From Siphonodentalium dalli (taxonomy: Eukaryota > Mollusca > Scaphopoda > Gadilida > Siphonodentaliidae): a stretch of 64,000 bases of DNA. The stretch lies in assembly GCA_032622095.1 (NCBI GenBank), contig CP136064.1:190267794-190331793 (forward strand), read 5' to 3'. Each line of letters begins with the position of its first letter. The stretch's first letter is position 1. The notes beneath the pieces are model-generated. The model was not told the origin of the DNA, did no database searches, and worked only from the letters and a program-made list of their open reading frames with translations. The position numbers and the translations under genes are program-made. Positions 56,762 through 64,000 of the stretch are shown here, piece after piece.

Positions 56762-57001
56762 GCACAGTGCTTTCTTTTTATTTGTATGTATGAAGTTTTA
56801 ATTGCACATGCCGCTGTTATGACTGACTGTCGTGATTTCATATACTGGAAAGTCACCATTTGTGAATCGAAACGTTCCGTCCTATATGCATAGCTATTAA
56901 ATCACAACAAAGCAAATTTACCACTTCATCTGACTTCTCATCGAATAATAAATAGCTGTCTAATGTAGTCTCCAAACTTTGACGGACAAATTCTATCAGT
57001 T

Positions 57002-57071
57002 GGGGATGTAGCTGTGGTAGAGCGTTCGCTTTGCATGTGAAAGGCCCCGGGTTCGATCCCCGGCATCTCCA
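57002..57071 (+). pseudogene. Damaged tRNA-Ala (UGC), unit 38 gene 2: 2-nt deletion in the D-arm
   Basis: The gene is 70 nt instead of 72. GCTCAGTGG reads GCTGTGG: the last base of the 5' D-stem strand (C13) and the A after it are gone. The 4-bp D-stem loses its C13:G22 pair and the A box is shortened and altered, so both folding and TFIIIC binding are likely impaired. Acceptor stem, anticodon arm (UGC), T-arm and terminator are intact. Transcription from the B box alone is not excluded. Confidence 0.88.
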
Positions 57072-57365
57072 AGAAATACTTTTGCACGAAAGTTAAAATT
57101 CGATTATGACGGTTTTGGTGATATTAATGGATGTAAATAATAGAAACAGCTTTCCCCATCGTTTTTCCGCGTGAAATCACGAAAACGAAAAAAATACTTT
57201 TCTGTATGCTCCGATGATATGCTCCGATGCTCCGTGGTATTGTCCTTATATTGCAGTGTAATTTCTATCATTTTATATTGAGATTAACATACTTCTTTTT
57301 TTTCGTGGGAAATCAAAGGATTTATTATTTGTCGACAATAATATGGCCTTGCAATTTTACGGGCC

Positions 57366-57437
57366 GGGGATGTAGCTCAGTGGTAGAGCGTTCGCTTCGC
57401 ATGTGAAAGGCCCCGGGTTCAATCCCCGGCATCTCCA
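57366..57437 (+). tRNA. tRNA-Ala-CGC: tRNA-Ala (CGC), unit 38 gene 3
   Basis: No base change; TTTT intact. Confidence 0.98.
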
Positions 57438-58209
57438 AGGAAGGCGAATTTTGTTACAATATCTTGCACTATATTTCATCAATGGCGGGTTTTGGTAAAT
57501 TTTTACCCCATTCAATCTCATACAAAATTTATAGCACTCGATCTATTTTATCAGAGGCTGCTTTTTGGTAATGTTTTGCACTATTCAAATCTCGCACAAA
57601 ATCCCATGTGTACATTGTCCTGTATTTTTTATAATTTGTTTTATATATCAGTTCGTTTCATCCCATATTTTAGTTGCGGGAGGTAGCGTCTGTTTCACAG
57701 CATCACCCATAGAGACAAGTTGACGTCACAGACATGATGCACCATTCGTTCGCAATATGGACACCCAATAATTTAGTTGGTTGTTTGATTACGACATGTT
57801 CAAGATCGAAAATTGGGATCGTCAAGGTCGGTCTCGGAATATTGTTAAATGGACACAACTCGTTTAAACCTCAAACAGTACGTATACCTAATATGGAAGT
57901 CGGAACAATGCAGGTCGATAAATACACGAAACACCGTTATACTCTAAAAATAGTCTTATCGAAATCACATTAATTTGACAGCTGTTTTCAATTATTTTTT
58001 CTCACAGATTGAGACAAACGCTCTTTATGCGTACCGTATAAGGAATATATAAACAATGAACGCTCGATCTTTATTGTCTCGTGCTGATTAATTTTCCGAA
58101 AACAATATGACTTGAATAAGTCACGACATGATATGTATACATTTCATGTATTTCTCGACACATTTTGACCCCGAACGGGGCCTGACGAGGAGGGTATGTT
58201 CTTTGGCCT

Positions 58210-58281
58210 GGGGATGTAGCTCAGTGGTAGAGCGTTCGCTTTGCATGTGAAAGGCCCCGGGTTCGATCCCCGGCATCTCCA
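58210..58281 (+). tRNA. tRNA-Ala-TGC: tRNA-Ala (UGC), unit 39 gene 1
   Basis: No base change. Unit length 1,522 bp. Confidence 0.98.
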
Positions 58282-58521
58282 GCACAGTGCTTTCTTTTTA
58301 TTTGTATGTATGAAGTTTTAATTGCACATGCCGCTGTTATGACTGACTGTCGTGATTTCATATACTGGAAAGTCACCATTTGTGAATCGAAACGTTCCGT
58401 CCTATATGCATAGCTATTAAATCACAACAAAGCAAATTTACCACTTCATCTGACTTCTCATCGAATAATAAATAGCTGTCTAATGTAGTCTCCAAACTTT
58501 GACGGACAAATTCTATCAGTT

Positions 58522-58593
58522 GGGGATGTAGCTCAGTGGTAGAGCGTTCGCTTTGCATGTGAAAGGCCCCGGGTTCGATCCCCGGCATCTCCA
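58522..58593 (+). tRNA. tRNA-Ala-TGC: tRNA-Ala (UGC), unit 39 gene 2
   Basis: No base change; TTTT intact. Confidence 0.98.
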
Positions 58594-58887
58594 AGAAATA
58601 CTTTTGCACGAAAGTTAAAATTCGATTATGACGGTTTTGGTGATATTAATGGATGTAAATAATAGAAACAGCTTTCCCCATCGTTTTTCCGCGTGAAATC
58701 ACGAAAACGAAAAAATTACTTTTCTGTATGCTCCGATGATATGCTCCGATGCTCCGTGGTATTGTCCTTATATTGCAGTGTAATTTCTATCATTTTATAT
58801 TGAGATTAACATACTTCTTTTTTTTCGTGGGAAATCAAAGGATTTATTATTTGTCGACAATAATATGGCCTTGCAATTTTACGGGCC

Positions 58888-58959
58888 GGGGATGTAGCTC
58901 AGTGGTAGAGCGTTCGCTTCGCATGTGAAAGGCCCCGGGTTCAATCCCCGGCATCTCCA
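58888..58959 (+). tRNA. tRNA-Ala-CGC: tRNA-Ala (CGC), unit 39 gene 3
   Basis: No base change; TTTT intact. Confidence 0.98.
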
Positions 58960-59731
58960 AGGAAGGCGAATTTTGTTACAATATCTTGCACTATATTTCA
59001 TCAATGGCGGGTTTTGGTAAATTTTTACCCCATTCAATCTCATACAAAATTTATAGCACTCGATCTATTTTATCAGAGGCTGCTTTTTGGTAATGTTTTG
59101 CACTATTCAAATCTCGCACAAAATCCCATGTGTACATTGTCCTGTATTTTTTATAATTTGTTTTATATATCAGTTCGTTTCATCCCATATTTTAGTTGCG
59201 GGAGGTAGCGTCTGTTTCACAGCATCACCCATAGAGACAAGTTGACGTCACAGACATGATGCACCATTCGTTCGCAATATGGACACCCAATAATTTAGTT
59301 GGTTGTTTGATTACGACATGTTCAAGATCGAAAATTGGGATCGTCAAGGTCGGTCTCGGAATATTGTTAAATGGACACAACTCGTTTAAACCTCAAACAG
59401 TACGTATACCTAATATGGAAGTCGGAACAATGCAGGTCGATAAATACACGAAACACCGTTATACTCTAAAAATAGTCTTATCGAAATCACATTAATTTGA
59501 CAGCTGTTTTCAATTATTTTTTCTCACAGATTGAGACAAACGCTCTTTATGCGTACCGTATAAGGAATATATAAACAATGAACGCTCGATCTTTATTGTC
59601 TCGTGCTGATTAATTTTCCGAAAACAATATGACTTGAATAAGTCACGACATGATATGTATACATTTCATGTATTTCTCGACACATTTTGACCCCGAACCG
59701 GGCCTGACGAGGAGGGTGTGTTCTTTGGCCT

Positions 59732-59803
59732 GGGGATGTAGCTCAGTGGTAGAGCGTTCGCTTTGCATGTGAAAGGCCCCGGGTTCGATCCCCGGCATCT
59801 CCA
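59732..59803 (+). tRNA. tRNA-Ala-TGC: tRNA-Ala (UGC), unit 40 gene 1
   Basis: No base change. Rarer GAACCGGG / GGGTGTG 5' flank. Unit length 1,522 bp. Confidence 0.98.
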
Positions 59804-60043
59804 GCACAGTGCTTTCTTTTTATTTGTATGTATGAAGTTTTAATTGCACATGCCGCTGTTATGACTGACTGTCGTGATTTCATATACTGGAAAGTCACCA
59901 TTTGTGAATCGAAACGTTCCGTCCTATATGCATAGCTATTAAATCACAACAAAGCAAATTTACCACTTCATCTGACTTCTCATCGAATAATAAATAGCTG
60001 TCTAATGTAGTCTCCAAACTTTGACGGACAAATTCTATCAGTT

Positions 60044-60115
60044 GGGGATGTAGCTCAGTGGTAGAGCGTTCGCTTTGCATGTGAAAGGCCCCGGGTTCGA
60101 TCCCCGGCATCTCCA
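60044..60115 (+). tRNA. tRNA-Ala-TGC: tRNA-Ala (UGC), unit 40 gene 2
   Basis: No base change; TTTT intact. Confidence 0.98.
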
Positions 60116-60409
60116 AGAAATACTTTTGCACGAAAGTTAAAATTCGATTATGACGGTTTTGGTGATATTAATGGATGTAAATAATAGAAACAGCTTTCCC
60201 CATCGTTTTTCCGCGTGAAATCACGAAAACGAAAAAATTACTTTTCTGTATGCTCCGATGATATGCTCCGATGCTCCGTGGTATTGTCCTTATATTGCAG
60301 TGTAATTTCTATCATTTTATATTGAGATTAACATACTTCTTTTTTTTCGTGGGAAATCAAAGGATTTATTATTTGTCGACAATAATATGGCCTTGCAATT
60401 TTACGGGCC

Positions 60410-60481
60410 GGGGATGTAGCTCAGTGGTAGAGCGTTCGCTTCGCATGTGAAAGGCCCCGGGTTCAATCCCCGGCATCTCCA
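60410..60481 (+). tRNA. tRNA-Ala-CGC: tRNA-Ala (CGC), unit 40 gene 3
   Basis: No base change; TTTT intact. A private G-to-T lies in the long spacer near 60666. Confidence 0.98.
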
Positions 60482-61253
60482 AGGAAGGCGAATTTTGTTA
60501 CAATATCTTGCACTATATTTCATCAATGGCGGGTTTTGGTAAATTTTTACCCCATTCAATCTCATACAAAATTTATAGCACTCGATCTATTTTATCAGAG
60601 GCTGCTTTTTGGTAATGTTTTGCACTATTCAAATCTCGCACAAAATCCCATGTGTACATTGTCCTTTATTTTTTATAATTTGTTTTATATATCAGTTCGT
60701 TTCATCCCATATTTTAGTTGCGGGAGGTAGCGTCTGTTTCACAGCATCACCCATAGAGACAAGTTGACGTCACAGACATGATGCACCATTCGTTCGCAAT
60801 ATGGACACCCAATAATTTAGTTGGTTGTTTGATTACGACATGTTCAAGATCGAAAATTGGGATCGTCAAGGTCGGTCTCGGAATATTGTTAAATGGACAC
60901 AACTCGTTTAAACCTCAAACAGTACGTATACCTAATATGGAAGTCGGAACAATGCAGGTCGATAAATACACGAAACACCGTTATACTCTAAAAATAGTCT
61001 TATCGAAATCACATTAATTTGACAGCTGTTTTCAATTATTTTTTCTCACAGATTGAGACAAACGCTCTTTATGCGTACCGTATAAGGAATATATAAACAA
61101 TGAACGCTCGATCTTTATTGTCTCGTGCTGATTAATTTTCCGAAAACAATATGACTTGAATAAGTCACGACATGATATGTATACATTTCATGTATTTCTC
61201 GACACATTTTGACCCCGAACGGGGCCTGACGAGGAGGGTATGTTCTTTGGCCT

Positions 61254-61325
61254 GGGGATGTAGCTCAGTGGTAGAGCGTTCGCTTTGCATGTGAAAGGCC
61301 CCGGGTTCGATCCCCGGCATCTCCA
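61254..61325 (+). tRNA. tRNA-Ala-TGC: tRNA-Ala (UGC), unit 41 gene 1
   Basis: No base change. Unit length 1,509 bp. Confidence 0.98.
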
Positions 61326-61565
61326 GCACAGTGCTTTCTTTTTATTTGTATGTATGAAGTTTTAATTGCACATGCCGCTGTTATGACTGACTGTCGTGAT
61401 TTCATATACTGGAAAGTCACCATTTGTGAATCGAAACGTTCCGTCCTATATGCATAGCTATTAAATCACAACAAAGCAAATTTACCACTTCATCTGACTT
61501 CTCATCGAATAATAAATAGCTGTCTAATGTAGTCTCCAAACTTTGACGGACAAATTCTATCAGTT

Positions 61566-61637
61566 GGGGATGTAGCTCAGTGGTAGAGCGTTCGCTTTGC
61601 ATGTGAAAGGCCCCGGGTTCGATCCCCGGCATCTCCA
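61566..61637 (+). tRNA. tRNA-Ala-TGC: tRNA-Ala (UGC), unit 41 gene 2
   Basis: No base change; TTTT intact. A 13-bp deletion removes one ATGCTCCG copy near 61775. Confidence 0.98.
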
Positions 61638-61918
61638 AGAAATACTTTTGCACGAAAGTTAAAATTCGATTATGACGGTTTTGGTGATATTAATGGATGT
61701 AAATAATAGAAACAGCTTTCCCCATCGTTTTTCCGCGTGAAATCACGAAAACGAAAAAATTACTTTTCTGTATGCTCCGATGCTCCGTGGTATTGTCCTT
61801 ATATTGCAGTGTAATTTCTATCATTTTATATTGAGATTAACATACTTCTTTTTTTTCGTGGGAAATCAAAGGATTTATTATTTGTCGACAATAATATGGC
61901 CTTGCAATTTTACGGGCC

Positions 61919-61990
61919 GGGGATGTAGCTCAGTGGTAGAGCGTTCGCTTCGCATGTGAAAGGCCCCGGGTTCAATCCCCGGCATCTCCA
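61919..61990 (+). tRNA. tRNA-Ala-CGC: tRNA-Ala (CGC), unit 41 gene 3
   Basis: No base change; TTTT intact. A private C-to-T lies near 62114. Confidence 0.98.
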
Positions 61991-62762
61991 AGGAAGGCGA
62001 ATTTTGTTACAATATCTTGCACTATATTTCATCAATGGCGGGTTTTGGTAAATTTTTACCCCATTCAATCTCATACAAAATTTATAGCACTCGATCTATT
62101 TTATCAGAGGCTGTTTTTTGGTAATGTTTTGCACTATTCAAATCTCGCACAAAATCCCATGTGTACATTGTCCTGTATTTTTTATAATTTGTTTTATATA
62201 TCAGTTCGTTTCATCCCATATTTTAGTTGCGGGAGGTAGCGTCTGTTTCACAGCATCACCCATAGAGACAAGTTGACGTCACAGACATGATGCACCATTC
62301 GTTCGCAATATGGACACCCAATAATTTAGTTGGTTGTTTGATTACGACATGTTCAAGATCGAAAATTGGGATCGTCAAGGTCGGTCTCGGAATATTGTTA
62401 AATGGACACAACTCGTTTAAACCTCAAACAGTACGTATACCTAATATGGAAGTCGGAACAATGCAGGTCGATAAATACACGAAACACCGTTATACTCTAA
62501 AAATAGTCTTATCGAAATCACATTAATTTGACAGCTGTTTTCAATTATTTTTTCTCACAGATTGAGACAAACGCTCTTTATGCGTACCGTATAAGGAATA
62601 TATAAACAATGAACGCTCGATCTTTATTGTCTCGTGCTGATTAATTTTCCGAAAACAATATGACTTGAATAAGTCACGACATGATATGTATACATTTCAT
62701 GTATTTCTCGACACATTTTGACCCCGAACCGGGCCTGACGAGGAGGGTGTGTTCTTTGGCCT

Positions 62763-62834
62763 GGGGATGTAGCTCAGTGGTAGAGCGTTCGCTTTGCATG
62801 TGAAAGGCCCCGGGTTCGATCCCCGGCATCTCCA
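62763..62834 (+). tRNA. tRNA-Ala-TGC: tRNA-Ala (UGC), unit 42 gene 1
   Basis: No base change. Rarer GAACCGGG / GGGTGTG 5' flank. The unit is cut by the window end. Confidence 0.98.
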
Positions 62835-63074
62835 GCACAGTGCTTTCTTTTTATTTGTATGTATGAAGTTTTAATTGCACATGCCGCTGTTATGACTGAC
62901 TGTCGTGATTTCATATACTGGAAAGTCACCATTTGTGAATCGAAACGTTCCGTCCTATATGCATAGCTATTAAATCACAACAAAGCAAATTTACCACTTC
63001 ATCTGACTTCTCATCGAATAATAAATAGCTGTCTAATGTAGTCTCCAAACTTTGACGGACAAATTCTATCAGTT

Positions 63075-63146
63075 GGGGATGTAGCTCAGTGGTAGAGCGT
63101 TCGCTTTGCATGTGAAAGGCCCCGGGTTCGATCCCCGGCATCTCCA
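63075..63146 (+). tRNA. tRNA-Ala-TGC: tRNA-Ala (UGC), unit 42 gene 2
   Basis: No base change; TTTT intact. Confidence 0.98.
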
Positions 63147-63440
63147 AGAAATACTTTTGCACGAAAGTTAAAATTCGATTATGACGGTTTTGGTGATATT
63201 AATGGATGTAAATAATAGAAACAGCTTTCCCCATCGTTTTTCCGCGTGAAATCACGAAAACGAAAAAATTACTTTTCTGTATGCTCCGATGATATGCTCC
63301 GATGCTCCGTGGTATTGTCCTTATATTGCAGTGTAATTTCTATCATTTTATATTGAGATTAACATACTTCTTTTTTTTCGTGGGAAATCAAAGGATTTAT
63401 TATTTGTCGACAATAATATGGCCTTGCAATTTTACGGGCC

Positions 63441-63512
63441 GGGGATGTAGCTCAGTGGTAGAGCGTTCGCTTCGCATGTGAAAGGCCCCGGGTTCAATCC
63501 CCGGCATCTCCA
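63441..63512 (+). tRNA. tRNA-Ala-CGC: tRNA-Ala (CGC), unit 42 gene 3
   Basis: No base change; TTTT intact. Confidence 0.98.
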
Positions 63513-64000
63513 AGGAAGGCGAATTTTGTTACAATATCTTGCACTATATTTCATCAATGGCGGGTTTTGGTAAATTTTTACCCCATTCAATCTCATACAA
63601 AATTTATAGCACTCGATCTATTTTATCAGAGGCTGCTTTTTGGTAATGTTTTGCACTATTCAAATCTCGCACAAAATCCCATGTGTACATTGTCCTGTAT
63701 TTTTTATAATTTGTTTTATATATCAGTTCGTTTCATCCCATATTTTAGTTGCGGGAGGTAGCGTCTGTTTCACAGCATCACCCATAGAGACAAGTTGACG
63801 TCACAGACATGATGCACCATTCGTTCGCAATATGGACACCCAATAATTTAGTTGGTTGTTTGATTACGACATGTTCAAGATCGAAAATTGGGATCGTCAA
63901 GGTCGGTCTCGGAATATTGTTAAATGGACACAACTCGTTTAAACCTCAAACAGTACGTATACCTAATATGGAAGTCGGAACAATGCAGGTCGATAAATAC
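63513..64000. other. 5' part of the unit 42 long spacer, cut by the window end
   Basis: Matches the first 488 bp of the long spacer described for unit 1, including the TGACGTCA site near 63796-63803. No gene is seen and no end of the array is reached. Confidence 0.9.

Larger units (their letters stand above)
1..64000 (+). repeat. Tandem array of ~1,522-bp tRNA-Ala repeat units (42 gene sets)
   Basis: The whole window is a direct tandem repeat. Measured from the first base of gene 1 to the next gene 1, most units are exactly 1,522 bp. Exceptions: units 1, 3, 36 (T-run +1) and 13 (G insertion) are 1,523; 5 and 9 are 1,525; 6 and 10 are 1,521; 7, 11, 15, 16, 18, 25 are 1,524; 14 is 1,507; 20 is 1,511; 24 and 35 are 1,531; 38 is 1,520; 41 is 1,509. 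Each is accounted for by an indel seen in that unit. Units differ otherwise by a handful of substitutions. Neither end of the array is in the window: it opens in the long spacer of the preceding unit and closes in that of unit 42. All three tRNA genes keep order and orientation in every unit. Expansion by unequal crossover is inferred, not seen. Confidence 0.99.

Noticed and set aside
1-64000. CRISPR array
   Set aside because: The repeated 72-mers are tRNA genes with conserved, not variable, spacers of 240-770 bp, and there are no cas genes.
1-64000. Mobile element or tRNA-derived SINE family
   Set aside because: The tRNA genes are intact with proper ends and terminators, there is no A-rich or LINE-like tail, no target-site duplications, and the copies are in strict tandem rather than dispersed.

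Overview
This window is one uninterrupted head-to-tail tandem array. A unit of about 1,522 bp repeats 42 times (first gene of unit 1 at 364, first gene of unit 42 at 62763) and the array runs off both ends of the window. Every unit carries three tRNA-Ala genes, all on the + strand: two with anticodon UGC and one with anticodon CGC. That makes 126 tRNA genes (84 UGC, 42 CGC), 125 of them 72 nt long and one damaged by a 2-nt deletion. I found no convincing protein-coding gene, no other RNA gene, no transposon-like gene and no CRISPR array.

The organism is a eukaryote, most likely an animal. The tRNA genes do not encode the 3' CCA, have canonical Pol III A and B boxes, and are followed by short oligo-T terminators. 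The tRNA body resembles animal tRNA-Ala genes, with the G3:U70 pair that alanyl-tRNA synthetase recognises. The spacers give no clue to phylum.

Layout of a unit (unit 1 coordinates): gene 1, tRNA-Ala(UGC), 364-435; a 240-bp spacer; gene 2, tRNA-Ala(UGC), 676-747; a 295-bp spacer with a T-run of variable length; gene 3, tRNA-Ala(CGC), 1043-1114; then a 772-bp spacer up to the next gene 1. The long spacer holds a perfect TGACGTCA palindrome, a TATATAAA box, a 6-bp stem-loop and a 24-bp near-palindrome upstream of gene 1. Unit lengths range from 1,507 to 1,531 bp, and every deviation from 1,522 is explained by an indel I could locate.

The array is homogenised but not uniform. Rare variants recur at fixed unit offsets, showing nested higher-order repeats: a 4-unit (6,092 bp) repeat at units 5-8/9-12, a 3-unit repeat at units 14-16/17-19, a 3-unit (4,566 bp) repeat at units 29-31/32-34, and an 11-unit (16,753 bp) correspondence between units 24-25 and 35-36. 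Such patterns are expected from unequal crossover and gene conversion.

The most interesting functional signal is at the terminators. Eight units have lost the only nearby TTTT behind gene 2, and nine have lost it behind gene 3. These changes are shared among units and have spread within the array. A few genes also carry base changes that break a D-stem or T-stem pair.
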